Below, one piece after another: positions 43,700 through 56,700 of a DNA stretch of 64,000 bases. The stretch comes from Romanomermis culicivorax. Its lineage: Eukaryota; Nematoda; Enoplea; Mermithida; Mermithidae. The notes under the pieces were generated by a model. The model saw only the letters and a list, made by a program, of their open reading frames with translations. It did not search any database and was not told the DNA's origin. Position numbers and translations under genes: made by a program. The DNA lies in the NCBI GenBank assembly GCA_963922205.1, contig CAWUHX010000299.1, forward strand, positions 124,001 through 188,000, in the 5' to 3' direction. The stretch's first letter is position 1; the number at the start of each line of letters is the position of its first letter.

Positions 43700-45320
43700 A
43701 ATTTGAAAATTAATCCTACCTGAAAATCAGATATATTATGTAGTTTTGCATGCTGAGTATCGCAGTGGAATTTATTTTACATGGAAGCGAAAACTACACT
43801 ATCCAAAACCTTGGAATTTTCCAATTTTTTAGCATTTCATGTTATTTACACGCGATTCAAAATATCAGAGTGTAAAAAAGACATAACCCTATAATAAAGC
43901 ATTCACTGTATGAAGAAGACAATTCTCTACAATAGGGTATGAAACAATTTTCATAATTCCATACTTTACTTTTTTACACTATTTCAGTCTGTTAAAAAAA
44001 GAGCTGGAAAAAGTCGAAAAGATCATTTGAAGCTCTTTTAGGGCACTTAGTAGTACGATGTCGCAGAGTTTTTTCATTTCTGTAGGCACTAATGTCAAAC
44101 ACATTGTGTGAAAATTTCAATTCGATTTACATGCCGTTTTGGGAGCAGTAGAGATTTCCACACACTGCTGTATCATTCAACTATAGTCTGTTTTTCTTGA
44201 AATGCTCCTAAATTATAAAAGTGGAAAGCAAGTACTGTTTCATATTTCTACGATTTCTGACTAAACAACGTGTCACATACGGCTTAAGATTTGTAGATTC
44301 ATTCAACCAGTCCCCAACAATTTTTTGAAAGAAAAATTTTGTAGTAAAAACTTTCTATAAATGATTTTGACAACAGTAATGATTTTTGCCATTTTTGAAT
44401 TTAGAAACATTTTATAAAAAACAAACTGTATATTGTTGAATCTGAATAAAGCTCCAATCAATAAAGCTCCGAGAACGCAGAATTCGTTTTTACCCAATTC
44501 ATTAGAAGAAGAAATGTGTATCGAAGTTTTGATAAATTTTTACTGATTCAGATTTGGTGGTTGCTGAATGATATGTTTCAAATGACTTTGAAAATTTCCA
44601 TTAAATTTCAGAAATCGAATGATTGTTTAAAATCAATTTAGGCCGAAGTCGGACAGCCGCTATTTACTTTGTAACATAAACTCGCAGGTTCAAGTTTCTC
44701 CAATTTAATTACTGAAAAGTATAATTATTGCTGCATCTCTTCCGAGAAACAACGTTGCATAAGCAGGGTAGATGGATCAATGAAATTGTGTCAGTCATTT
44801 GACCCACATCTTTCCTCGTTATTCGTCTAATCTCAACGTTTTCAATGTTTCCTGCATCCCGTTAACGGCATGTTTAGGGGCATTAAACAGAATTTCTGTA
44901 TCAAATTTCTGAGTGTGCCGAGACATACAGCTTTCAAAATCGTTAACAAACGTGATTGAAATTTTAACACTATATGTTTGATATTAGTGGCTACAGAAAT
45001 GGAGAAAAAAATTCTGCGACATCTTATGGGAAGGTGTCCAGAAAAGGCTCCAAATGACTTTTTCGGGTTTTTTACTTCCTTTTTTGACACTTCAAAAAGA
45101 GTGTAAGAAGTGTAGGGTAAGGGATTAGGAAATTTTTTTCATACCTGCTTATAGAGCATGGTATTCTGTATGTAATGAACATTTGGCTACAGAGTCACAT
45201 CTTTTCTAAGCTGTGATATTTCGAAACACGTATACAGACCAAAAAATGCCAAAAAATACAAAAATTCAAAACGTTGGAGTGTTGTAGCGATGCGAATTTT
45301 ATGCGGAATGAATGCTGCCA
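43700..45320. mobile_element. diverged relative of the 2.7-kb palindromic element
   Basis: The left arm has CCTACCTGAAAATCAGATAT, TTTTAGCATTTCATGTTATT and AATTTCAATTCGATTTACATG. The right arm (44860-45310) carries inverse counterparts. The order of blocks matches the element at 21834-24551. Shorter and much more diverged; ends not fixed. Confidence 0.55.
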
Positions 45321-46054
45321 CGTTACTCAGCGTATAAAACTACTGAAAAGATCTCATTTTCAGATATTATTTATTTTCAACTTATCATGGGTTAATGGAA
45401 CAGACAGTCGAATCTTTCAGAAATCGTTTCTCAAAGTAGTCACAACAGAAAATTCAAGTGCCTCCCGTCGGACTTTAAGTATACTCACTGCTGATACGAT
45501 GCATGCGAATTTATAAGAACGTGCAATAAATAAAAATTTATCTACCGATAGGGATAAGAAATAAGTCGAGCATGGGTTTTTTAAGACACCATCTTCCAAA
45601 TTGAACCTCAAACAGTCGTTGATCAACGACGCAAGACAACATTTACCGTAGAAAAATTTCAGTATACAACGTATACAATTTACCGAGTTGCGGTGGTTCT
45701 CAAACGAAAAAAGTTTAGAAAGCAGACTGTTCTAAAATGCATAGCATACCCTAGTGATGTTCGTCTTTTCATCAAACTTCTTTTGATCCTTCGGCCGAAA
45801 GGTGACCTTTCTACTCGTGTTTTTTATCTAAATATCAAGAAACATTAGATGACAAACTGCACCCTCAATCAATTAATACTATCCATATTTATCCTTACAA
45901 GATACGGTTTGTTGTCTTCTTTTTCGATTGTAATAGATTCCATCGTATGCTACAAAAATCGCGGATATAAACGTCAATTTTCGGAAATTGATTTTAGAAA
46001 CAAGTAGATAACTGCGTCATGCTACTCTTTTACTCACTGATACGTTAATAAAGC

Positions 46055-47170
46055 TGAGCAGGGTTTTTTTTGACCTACGAGTCACAAGCCAAGTGGCTTG
46101 TTGACCTAAAATTTTACAAGCCATTTCAAATTTTTACAAGCCAATTTTATAGTATCAGTATACGTGAATAAATTCCAATGCTAGGTTATTTTTTAAAGAA
46201 ATGTATAATTGAGCATCATGGCAATCGATCAAAAAAGAGATGCCATTCAACATTCATTCAATAACATTTTAGAGCCACTAATTCATTAAAATTCAGGAAA
46301 CATTTGAAAATTTTGAGTTTGATCGAAGTCTAATCTACGAGCATTGTCGAAAAAATTTTCCAGCAAACTATCCAAGAACATAATGACTTTGACTTGAATG
46401 AGAAATCGATGGTTAAGTCCTCTATGACGACAAGTGAGAGCCCAAAAAAGCTATTAATCTTTCCTGCTTGAAACGCGGGAAAAATTTTTTGGGTATTGAC
46501 ATTCTGTGATGCTAGAAAATCAATTTTCCAACCACTTATTTGAAGAATTAGTTTCGAATTTTCTGTTCTAATGTCGTAATTTCTGGAATTTTATGTTTGA
46601 AAAATTTCAAAATCATCAATTTATTCACACACTCTCATGAACTTGGCCGAAAAGATATGAGTAAGAAGAGTAGAAATTTCCGAAAACTACTTCCATGAAG
46701 CTTTTGGATTGATTTTACGTTAAGAAAGGAATAATCGCTTCAAAAAGTTTACAGACTTGACATATTGATCTTTCTCAAAAAATGTGTCAAGAGAAAAATG
46801 CGAATCTTCATCAAATATCAGGATAAAATATTGAAGATTAACAATTGAAACAAACATAAGATAATACGTTTAACATGATTAAAACTATTGAAGATTAAAT
46901 GATAAATGAAGGTAGACATGTTATAAGCAGCGCCTGAGCTAGGAAATAAATAATAATGCTTATTTAAGTTATAACCGGCGCGAAGCGCCGGAAAATTTTG
47001 AGATTGTGACCTTCTAAAATGCACCAAAATGCATCCTTTCTGTATCCGATATGATCAAACACATGACTCAAAAAATTCTGACAAGCCATTTTGGCTTGTT
47101 GGACTAAAATTCTACAAGCCATTTTGTCAGCCCAACAAGCCATGGCTTGTAAAATGCTAAAAAAAACTAT
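46055..47170. mobile_element. inverted-repeat element with ACAAGCCA arms
   Basis: 46070-46145 and 47060-47160 both contain CAAGCCA and its inverse TGGCTTGTTG in several copies. GGCGCGAAGCGCC, a perfect palindrome, lies at 46977-46989. No coding content. Confidence 0.5.
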
Positions 47171-48440
47171 GAAGCTGAGTTGCGCAAACTCGTACAGCAC
47201 TAGTCAAGAACAGCACATCAGCTGCTTCAACAAATTCATTGTCCACAGTTTGTAGTAATAATAGTTTTTATTGAGAAAAATCCTTTCAACGAAATTTAAG
47301 TTTTGTCAATGCATTCTAAATTTCCACAACTCATATGGAAAAATTGTAAAGCATGAAGTTAATCATGTAGTCATCTACAACTGAAATCACAAACACAGTT
47401 ATGTTTCCTTGAAATCTGCCCATAAATTACGTACAACAATTGAAAACCATTAGTGATGATCACTGAAACACTAAAAATAAAAGTAAACGCAATAATGAAA
47501 CAACAACTAAAATACTGGAGTGGTGGACCATTGACTAAACTGTTTAGCACTGTCATTAACTGCATAACCACCAATCACCAGAGAGAAAAATTGAGAACTA
47601 CTAAATCACTGGAAACAAAAAAGTGCTCAACATCTCTGGAAAATTCACGCATTGAACTAGTAATAACCATAAGCACCGAACAACTTAACTAATATATAAC
47701 TTTGAACCATTAAACAAGAAACGAAACCGAATTACTGATTACAAACAATAACGACTGAACTACTGGAAGCCAAAGTATGCAAGTTGTCATTGGTGCAGAA
47801 TAAAATACAAGAATATATAGAGTTGATTATTAAAACACTGGAGCACTAGATCAGTGATCTTAGTGCAACCGGCTGCAGCAACTGCCTCACTGATAACGAC
47901 AAATCACTGAAATAATAGAAACCACTGTGTATTACTGAACCATAAAGTAGTCATTGAAGGAATACAAAATTGCTCATCGAGCTAATGAACTACGAATCAT
48001 CGACCAACTGTGAGCGGCCACAGGGATCATTTGCAACCCGAATTCAAGATGATGATAAATTTTGTTGCTGCGTATAAAAAAATTGCACGATTCTCTTGTA
48101 CTCACGATTATCTGATTTATTGCAACCGATCCTTGAACTTTTAGATGGTGGATCTTGACTATACAGGTAGTCTTTAGTGCAATCCATAGTACTAAAGAGC
48201 TGAAGGGACTAAAGGATCATTGAATCGTGCGGAACTACTACTAAATTATCAGAAAAAATACAAGCACATATTCCTCAGACTAAATAAAAAAATAATGAAT
48301 TATTGAAGCAACTAATGGGTACCGAGCTATGGAAAAAGTAGGAACCACTACTGAGCTACTAAAAAGTAGATTCTTCAAGCAGTCACGAGTGTATCTAAAA
48401 AATAATGATATACAGGAGGAATTAATGAACTACTGACGCA
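47171..48440. other. no gene seen
   Basis: Degenerate ACTACTGAA and CACTGGA words recur over about 1 kb, without a clear period. It may be an intron of the gene whose exon lies at 48482-48823. Confidence 0.4.
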
Positions 48441-48481
48441 TTGAACTAATTAAATGTAGCTGTAACACAAACATTACTCAC

Positions 48482-48823
48482 CGGTTCTATCTCACGCAGC
48501 TTCGATAAGTATATTAACGCCAAAACGACGCCACCTACTAAAATTATGGCTAAACAACCGCAGCCGATCAAAAGCGGTTTTTTTGTTGAACGGTTCGACA
48601 ACGGCTTCAAGGTCACCGTCGGCGTTTTCAAGGGCGTTGGCGGTTTTGCTGATTCTCTCGGCGGCGGTGGCGACAACGACGGCGGTGGCAGCGAAAGGGT
48701 AGATCGGCTATCGGCGCTGGACGGTTTCGTCGTCCGACGGATCGGCCGTTGAGCTGAAGGAGGCAACGGCGACAGCTGCCTAGCCAAACCAACGGCGCCA
48801 AGACGTTTGATCAATTTTTTCGT
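48482..48823 (-). CDS. host exon encoding a proline-rich segment and a transmembrane helix
   Basis: Flanked by a TTTTTTAAG acceptor (48824-48825) and a GTGAGT donor (48481), the exon is open for exactly 114 codons. A basic N-terminal part is followed by a P/S-rich stretch (LPPPSLSPPPPRESAKPP), then KKPLLIGCGCLAII and a hydrophobic run ending in LIYLSKLREIEP. GC-rich codon use contrasts with the flanks. A 70-bp intron with a GTAAGT donor at 48893 seems to precede it, but the upstream exon is not open in phase, so it may be untranslated. Likely a single-pass membrane protein; family unknown. Confidence 0.5.
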
Positions 48824-49389
48824 CTTAAAAAATAAATTTTCCTTTTTGATGTTTTTCAGAAGCTGAACGAAAACGTAGCTTATTACTACTTACGTATGTA
48901 TGGGATGGTTAGAAAAAAAGAGAACCCTCTCGCACCAAAATGAAAGTTCGGAAGCTTACAAAGAAGTATTCACTTTTCGGAGGTTCAGGAGTCTTCGCTT
49001 GCATCACCATATTTTAATAAAAAATGTTTCTTTGGATAATTCGGAAAGTTTTTTACATCAACGATTTGGAAGTTCAAAGGTATATTGAATATGGACGAAA
49101 CTACAAGAGTTAACGACTATTATCATTGTCACTACACTTTCTATATCACGCCATAGAAAGAGAGCTTTTATTTTGAATATTGAAATCGAAAAAGAAGCCT
49201 TTCATCAAGTATTTCTTGACCAGTGAAAAGATACACGCTAAAAGATTTCTGAACTCCTAGATTTTTAGCAACAAAACCTTTTGCAAATGGGTGTTTTGAA
49301 AACATCCTCAACTGTTTAAGTGGTTCAAAAATCTATACCACAGTGCAAACAAATTTTCGTACTTCCGAGCCATTGGACCTTTCAATTTC

Positions 49390-50460
49390 AGGATGTTGGT
49401 GATCAGAAACTACAAGACATCAAATTATGAAAGAGATGAATCTTGTTAAAGCTGGAAACTTACGCCAATTGTCTCAGTATGTGAATAGTAAACTTTCTGC
49501 ATCTAGGGCTATTCCTGATCTTAAATATAGAGACATAATTGTCATTAATCCTACTGATAAAGCTGACTTGCTAAATGATTATTTTTCCTCTATTTTTACC
49601 AAACCTGAAAATATTCCTCCTAACCCTAACCTTACTTCTGATAAAAAATTTGAACATAAATTCTCTTGTAGTTTTGATTTCCTCACTGCCCTTTCAGTGC
49701 TCAAAAATCTCAAACCAACGTCATCACTGGGTCCAGACAATTTATGTGCATTCTTTTATAGGAAACTTCACGTTGTTCTCTCTGAACCATTGTCAACCAT
49801 CTTTGAAGTCTCCTACAGGACTGGAGAAATACCTGACTTTTGGCGTGAAGCAATTATTGTTCCAATTTTCAAAAAAGGTGATTCCACATTGGTTGAAATT
49901 TATCGACCAATTTCTTCGTGCTGAATTTCATGCAAAGTCATGGAATCAATTATTAATTTGAATATGATGAAGTCGATTGAAAATCTGCATTTTCTGTCAT
50001 CTAAACAGTATGGTTTTAGGAAATCTTAGTCTTGTGCACTGCAATTGTTGCACTGTAGAAACGTATGGTCACATTCACTTGATAAGAGAGTACCAATGGA
50101 TGTTATATATATTGATTTTTGTAAAGCTTTTGATACTGTACCTCAAGACATTCTCATTCAGAAGTTGATGAAGATGCGTATCCCCAGAATCTGTTATAAT
50201 TGGATTTCTTCTTTCTTGAACAACCGTACCCAAAGAGTTAAAGTTAACTGTGCCATCTCAAAGTCGTTGCCAGTAACTAGTGGAGTGCCCCAGGGTAGTG
50301 TTCTGCGACCTAGTCTATTTTTGATCTATATAAAGGATTTGTGTAAACTGAATCTTAATAGTGAATGGGTTCTATTTGCAGATGATCTCAAAATTTTTAA
50401 TCAATCAGTCAACTCAGTTATTTTACAATCTGACCTAAACAAAATTGACCTTTGGTTCAG
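49390..50460 (+). pseudogene. non-LTR retrotransposon reverse transcriptase, interrupted
   Basis: Blocks in order: LKNLKPTSSLGPDNLCAFF, IPDFWREAIIVPIFKKGDST then YRPIS, YGFRKS, DVIYIDFCKAFDTVP, WISSFLNNRTQRVKV, SGVPQGSVL and LFADDLKIF. These are the conserved RT blocks of CR1/Jockey-type LINEs. The first part is open at 49427-49924, the second at 50045-50460, with stops between. No endonuclease or 3' tail is visible, so this is a 5'- and 3'-truncated copy. Confidence 0.8.
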
Positions 50461-50539
50461 AGAAGTTCACGGTTCAGAGAAGCCGAGGAAATTTTACAAA
50501 TCGGCGACAATAAATCATTATTGAAGGAAGAAGCTTATA

Positions 50540-53500
50540 AGGTAAATCCTTATTTTTACATAACTTTTTACTATGTAGGCTTCGAGACTTTAACGCCGGG
50601 ATTGCGGTATCCTATGATGGAAGATGCACAACCAACCGATTATCCAACGGCTTATGCACTGCGGAATCCGCTCGAGCTCAGACCGGAATTTGTCAGTAAA
50701 AGTTTCCAGGAGAGGACAATCCCTCCGGATACGCCTGGGTATACATTAACTTATACCCCAGCCGGTGAGTTAATTTCTAAAGTACCTTTGAATCGTCCCT
50801 CAACTCCCCAAACAGCGCAAGCTGGAGGGTCGGGACAGGTTAAAGTGCAGCCCCAAGCACCAGCGCAGGTGGTCAAAGTGAAACAACCAGCTTTAGACAC
50901 TGTTGCTACGCAGGCAGCTGCGGTAGTAGTCATGGTGCTGCCGCCAACACAACCAGCAGTGGCACAGCAGACTCCAGCAACTCAGGTACAGCAACTGGCA
51001 GAGCCTGAACCAGAAGTTGTCACCATAATGCAATCCGTACCTTCGGCATCAGCTGTTTTGCCAGCCAAAATAAAACAACTGTTGCCCAAGATACGAAATT
51101 CAGACTCTGAGTCCAGTTCAGAGGAGGATGTTAAAGAAAAAGAGGAAGGTGAAATTCTGGAATCTGAGGGCCAGACATCGGAAAACAAAGACTCGATGAA
51201 GGTCAAAACTCAGCAGCAGGCTATTGAGGATGAAAAAATCCAAACTCAAATAGACGAAGCAGCAACTAAAATGTCAGGAATAGATGTTAGACTAGAAAAA
51301 ATGCAGGAAGCATTCCAGGAGATACCTGTCTAAGCTAAAGATGCTCAAGACTCTGATCTGCAAGCGAGGCGAGAGGCCCTTCAGGCCAAAATTCAAGAGC
51401 AGAAAAGACTGGCGCAGCAGGAATTCCTGCGTCAGAGGGTACTTCAAAAGAGGTTGAAGAAGCAGGCTTATGCTGACGATAGCTCAGATTCAGCCATAGC
51501 AGCAACAGAGCTGATGAAACGGGGAAACATCACTCAGGAGGGAATCCCTGGAATGTATTCACCCGAAAAAGTTCGGCAGATGTTGGCTGAAAGTATGTCG
51601 GAAAAATTTATCTGACACTTATGTCATGAAAAAGTAAGGCGTAGAAAAAGGCTAGGTAAGGCCAGAGCACGTAGACTTGCAGCTCAAGATCAGCAGCAAC
51701 AAGGAAAGCCCGCCACTGGTTCCGAAAACGAAGCCTACAATATGGCCGAGGAAACCACGACCCTAGAAATTTCAACAAGTCAAAGGTCGAAAACGGAGAC
51801 TACAAAAAGTCAAACAAGAACGGAGACCTCCAAAGGCGAAACGAAATCGGATAGGACAATAGCATCCACTGCCTCCTACACTCAAACGCAAACGGTATCG
51901 AAAAGCGGTGGAGAGGTTAGTACATCTTCTGGCAAATCTAAGTCCGTTCCCACAAGCTATACCGCAAAAAGTAGTAAACCTACGGGAAGTGTGTTGGTAA
52001 AGTCCGATTTTGAATCGGAGGAGAAGTTGATCAAGAAGGTCAAACTGAATCAAGTGATTAGTAAACCCGCAAGGGAGTCACAGCAGTTTGTCACTCTTGG
52101 TCAATTAGCCCAGACTCTGATTGACTATTGGGAATGGCAAAGGGAGCAAAGGTGCCTAATTGGGCCAATCTCGTTCGAAAATACAGAGGTCACCAATCAT
52201 TTCGCCTTTGACCGCCAAGAATGGCCTATTATTTACAGAATGGTCAATGATGCCATGGCCGAAATCCATGATAACTACCACCAACAGTTTGAAATGCAGG
52301 GTGGATTTATGTTTGACGGAGAACGAGTCCCTGAGGAAATTTGGGAATGGATAATTTTAGCTCTTATTCCCAGGCGGCTTCAGGAATATGATGCTTCAGA
52401 CATCTTCATGGCCATCAGGTACGTGACCCTGATGATATTTTTACAGTTTGATTTCGCTCCAATCACGCTGAAGGCAATTGGTAGGTGGTATGCCCAGGCG
52501 TGTTCATTTGCAACAGATAACTAGTCGTCGAAGCTCAGGGAAACTGAGTAGATGAATTCTACATTGCTGCCTTTAATCAGTACATCTTTATGGGCTCGCA
52601 AAGGTTGAACCAGATGGGTGTAAAAAGGAAGGCACCAGGCCATGACAGAGCGCAAACTGATAAGTATCAGCGAATGACTGCCAAGAGCCCAGGTAAGTTT
52701 AAAGTGCCTAGACTTCCACCGGCTAAAGGCCCTGTCATACTTCGCCGCACGGTACCGCATGGCGCCGTACGGCGCCGTGCGGCGCCGGCCGGTACCGCGC
52801 GTTGAAGTATGAATAGGTTTTTGTAATTTTTGCGGCGCCGCGCGGCGCCCTATCAGGTTTCAACTAAACCAATACACATTTTTTGAGAAGAGCAAAATCC
52901 AAAAGTAAAAAAGCGGCGCCGTACGGCGCCGCACAGTACCGTGCGGCGAAGTATGGCAAGCCACTGCGCGGCGCCGTACGGCGCCGGCCGGCGCCGCTGT
53001 TTAGTATGAATAGGACAACCGGCGCCGCACGGCGCCGTGCGGTACCGTGCGGCGAAGTATGACAGGGCCTTAAGAAACAGCTGCCGACGACACAACAACC
53101 GTCTACTTCGACCAGCCAGAGGTCGTATAGTGAAGCAGCTAGTACTTCATACAAAAGTCCACTTTCAAGATCTCAATCAACATCTTCAAAATCTTTAAAT
53201 TCAACATTTCAGACTCAAAAACAACAGCGTAGCAGCTCCACTAGCAGTGGCTCAGCGCAAAGGCAACAGGGGAGAGATGACATGTTCTCAAACCTGGCCC
53301 CATACAGGGCTAGACTGTGGTATGACCGAGGTCAAGCTAGAGGAGGCTTCAGAGGGTGCCCCAGCGACCCTACAGAGGCCGAGGAAACTGGCAATACCAA
53401 GGTCAAGACCCGGAGGCGCAATTTCACAATCTGAATTTCGAACTGCTTGGTAGAGGCGGTGGAGGCCAACAAGGCCAGAACCAGGGCCAGGATGGAGGTC

Positions 53501-53590
53501 ATACCCGAGGCCAATAAGGCCAAAGGGGATTTTATCAAGGAAGGCCTTGAGGAGGCTATAGATGTGGCAGGCAGCAGCAGTAATTAGCTG
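50540..53590 (+). pseudogene. gag-like gene, broken, with a MITE inserted in it
   Basis: Three main open segments: 50580-51333 (P/Q-rich, then acidic [19 protein letters not shown] and a coiled coil), 51350-51620 (Q/R-rich helix, ending in a stop) and 51742-52524 (S/T-rich, then a globular helical part with [13 protein letters not shown] and [10 protein letters not shown]). A lysine-rich part, a serine-rich part and an RGG/GQ-rich tail (53447-53590) follow. The order low-complexity, coiled coil, helical capsid-like core, RGG tail resembles a retroelement gag or a nucleocapsid, but I cannot name the family. A MITE at 52727-53070 splits the frame cleanly. Several stops and frameshifts show it is dead. 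Confidence 0.5.
52727..53070. mobile_element. GC-rich Harbinger-like MITE, second copy
   Basis: Ends AGGCCCTGTCATACTTCGCC / GGCGAAGTATGACAGGGCCT with TAA on both sides (52724-52726, 53071-53073). It is 344 bp and shares the block TGAATAGGTTTTTGTAATTT with the copy at 37972. The interior is denser in GCGCCG palindromes. Confidence 0.9.
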
Positions 53591-55284
53591 CACATTTTTG
53601 GCCCAAAATTTATCTTTTCCCATTTTTATTTTACTAATTTCATAAAATACAAAACCTAAAAATACTAATAAAATTACAAAAATCCAAAAAAATCAAAAAA
53701 CCACAAAATCCAAAAACATTATTTAAACTTTTCGGTGCTGCTGGATAACAAAAAACCTTATTCTTGACAAAACCGGTGCAAAAAGCAATCGCAAAAAAAT
53801 ATTTTCAAATTTTAGGCAACATTTTTGCTCAATTTTTAGCGCATTTTAAATTTTGTGATATTTGTGCATTCTCGCCTCGTCTTTATTGTATCATAATATA
53901 ATCTCATATTTTAGTTTACTTTAGAAGAATAGAGACGCGGGAAAGATTTGCATGCAATTAGACTGATGGCCAATGACTTGCCACAACATGCAGACTGAGC
54001 AACCAAACCCAAAATCGACCCAATTTGGCGCTGACATCATCCTCATACTCCTTAGGGCAGGAGGTCATCCATCAAAAGCTGAGGTCAAAATGGGTGTCAC
54101 TTGCCAGCCATTGCGGCGAAGTCCATGGTATTTGTTGTGTCCAATGACCATTATGGGAGTCGGAGTGAGACAGACTGTCAAAACGGGAATCAGCCGGATT
54201 AGTATATTTTTTTGTTAATTCTTTCAATGCCGGGGTAACCTGGCCGAATGTTCCTTTTTCTACCTCCCGTAGGTCAGTTTCGATGCGTGAGGGATGTTGG
54301 GCACCCTGTTGATGGCAAATCCCATTGGGAAATCGCCATGCAAATCAAAGAAATGGACGACCAGCGGCGCAGACATTTGCATAGAAGTGGAGCACCACAG
54401 AAAGACCAAAAGATGATAGTGAAATCATTCTTCACTATAATCGTTTTTATTATATTTTTGACATATACTTTTGCTGGCGTCCATAAAATATTTCCCAGTA
54501 CTTCCGTCTTTATTTACATATTATCAACTGTGGTTTATCCACATTCTTTTAAACATTTCGTCAGACTTATTGCTATACATATTTGTTTATTATTTAGATT
54601 CGTCCGATCAACGAGAGCGAAGGGCCAAAGGCCCAGGCGCCAGCTTGCAGTCAGCAAGCTTTGGAATACCCACAAGGGGATCCAACCAAGTAAGTCTATC
54701 CCTGAGGGGATTCCTTGTCTCATCTAGGAGACTGCAGAGGTCCGTGTGAGGCCCCGTATTCAAAGTAAGTTTATCTTTGTTGTTGTAGGTCGGGGAAAAC
54801 AGACTGTTGCGCGATCTCCGAGGCTTAGCCAATGAATTAGCTCTAACGGGTCGGTTCAGATCTGAAGCTTCAATCTTTTCTTACCTCTCTAAGAAAAGAC
54901 CTGCACAACAAATAAGGTGGGGCGCAATAAATTGTTTGTTCTTGTTCTAATCGATTTAATTCGTTAATCATATATAGCATAATCAGCAATTCTAATTTAC
55001 GTTATTACGTTTTAAATTATTTATAACATCCATTTTTGATTAATTAATTTAATTTAGACGAAAATAAAAAAAATTTAAAATTTAAAAATTTAAAAAGTTT
55101 TTAAAAATTCCAATTCACAAGAAAGAAAGAAATAATTTAATTGAAATTTAAATCACCGGAAATAATTTTACGCGACGATGAATAACATTAGTTTAGACAA
55201 ACTGATTTAATAAAATCAGAATCTAAAAAAAACAAAAAATACATTTCAAGACTGCCTTTCACACTAACTCCCGACCACCACTCC
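53591..55284. other. no supported gene; A-rich stretch then mixed sequence
   Basis: 53620-53720 is A-rich low complexity. Several short frames at 53973-54830 have better codon balance (for example 54248-54727) and GTAAG words near 54688 and 54765, but no family is recognised. It could be the 3' part of the gag-like element. Confidence 0.4.
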
Positions 55285-55535
55285 TATAGTCTGTTTTTTA
55301 TAAAATGCCTCCAAATACAAAATTGACACAAATCAGTATCGTCATCAAAATCGTTTACATAGAGCTCTTACTGTAAAATTTTTCACTCAAAAAATTGTTA
55401 AAGGTTAGGTTAGTGTGCTCGCAAATTTCCATTCCTCCGTGATATATTGTTTATCAGAAAATCGTGAAAATCTGAAATACTACTTACTTTCCACTTTCAT
55501 TATTTGGAAGCATTTCAGAAAAAACAGACTATAAA
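55285..55535. mobile_element. 240-bp MITE, best-preserved copy
   Basis: Ends TATAGTCTGTTTTTTATAAA and, inverted, TATAGTCTGTTTTTTCTGAA. Sub-terminal ATGC(C/T)TCCAAAT is also inverted. TA at both ends fits a mariner-type target, which is inference. Other copies or parts are at 20740, 35225, 36704, 42153, 44180, 57042, 57832 and 58672. Confidence 0.85.
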
Positions 55536-56430
55536 CTGAATTTTCCTATTGAATTTCACTAAACAGACCACATTTACAACATATCGTGGTATTTCAAACG
55601 AGTTTCAATCAAATTTGGGGCAGATATCAGTTTGAAAACAGAACAAAACCGACTAGGTAAACTGTCCATCATGGACGACCGTCCCTAGCTGAGTTATCCT
55701 AGTGAATTTCACTAAACAGACATTTAAACAACATACTGAGACGTTTAGAACAAGTTTCAATCGAATTTGGGGCAGATACCAGTTCAAACACCGAAGAAAA
55801 CTGACTAGGCAACTGTCCGTCACGGACGAAAAATGACGGATGTTTAGAAAATTTTCTAAATATCCGAGATATACTTTCCGTCACGGCACCGTGACGGATC
55901 CGGGAATATTTTTTTGCATTTTTACTTTGACGGAATCACGTGACTATTTTGATTGGTTCCGGAGATCCGTCAAAGTAAACGCAGCTTTAGTCTTATTTTC
56001 ATAAATTCTATAACACATGGGCAAAAAAATGCTCACCATAGAAGGAGGAATGTATGACTTCTTCGCGTATTTCGCCGTCCTTGAACCATCGGTCGCCGGT
56101 AAAAAAGTAGGTAGTGAAGGGTAGGTTGTGTTTCTGTTGTCGGCCATCGTCAATAAGTTATTAAGTTAGTGTGCAGAAAGATTGGAAACAGGACGGATCA
56201 GAAGAGATAAGTATCATTGTAAAGTTATTTTGTAAAGCGAAACATATAGCTATACCAGATCATGGAGAAGCTTTTACATTAAGAATTTGTGCAATAATTT
56301 TAGGTGCTTATTCTTATCATTTTTCATATTACAGGCATCGTATTAAAAAATTGATAGCTATTCGAAAACCGATCATTTTTTCAGTGAAACCTACACTCCT
56401 AAATGGTATATATTGAGCTGTATCTATCAT
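55536..56430. other. no supported gene; CCGTCACGGAC words
   Basis: TGTCCATCATGGACGA (55661), TGTCCGTCACGGACGA (55814) and CCGTCACGGCACCGTGACGG (55878) are related palindromes within 250 bp. A frame at 56171-56416 is open but unrecognised. Confidence 0.4.
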
Positions 56431-56700
56431 CTGAAGCCTTTTAAAGTAATTTCCGTCACTCGAGGCCCTAGGATGAATTGTCCAGATAAGCCTAAGGGTA
56501 GTTGATATGGCGTAATAAATATCTTTAAAATTATAAACGAGGAAGGGCTCTGTCCTGCACGGTCACCAATGTTGCAGGCCAAAATCCACGTCGTCGGCAT
56601 GCCAGAAAAGTAGCGCTCGATGAGGGGTTCGAAACCTCGACCCTCTGCATACATGGCAGACGCACTAATCACTGCGCTGAGCCAATCGAGCCACGTGGAT
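56430..56700 (-). mobile_element. tRNA-derived SINE
   Basis: On the minus strand an A box (TGGCTCAGCGC, 56684-56674) is followed 38 bp on by a B box (GGTTTCGAACCCC, 56636-56624), within GTGGCTCGATTGGCTCAGCG...CATCGAGC, a tRNA-like head. A non-tRNA body continues to about 56430. The spacing fits RNA polymerase III promoters. The body and lack of a clean acceptor stem argue against a functional tRNA. Confidence 0.7.

Noticed and set aside
48546-48752. Plus-strand glycine-rich ORF
   Set aside because: Antisense of the proline-rich exon on the minus strand, which has proper splice sites.
50540-53590. Endogenous negative-strand RNA virus nucleoprotein
   Set aside because: The P/Q-rich and RGG low-complexity parts and adjacency to other retroelement sequence fit gag better. 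No nucleoprotein signature motif was recognised.
56600-56700. Functional tRNA gene on the minus strand
   Set aside because: A and B boxes are present, but no good acceptor stem pairs and a long SINE-like body follows.
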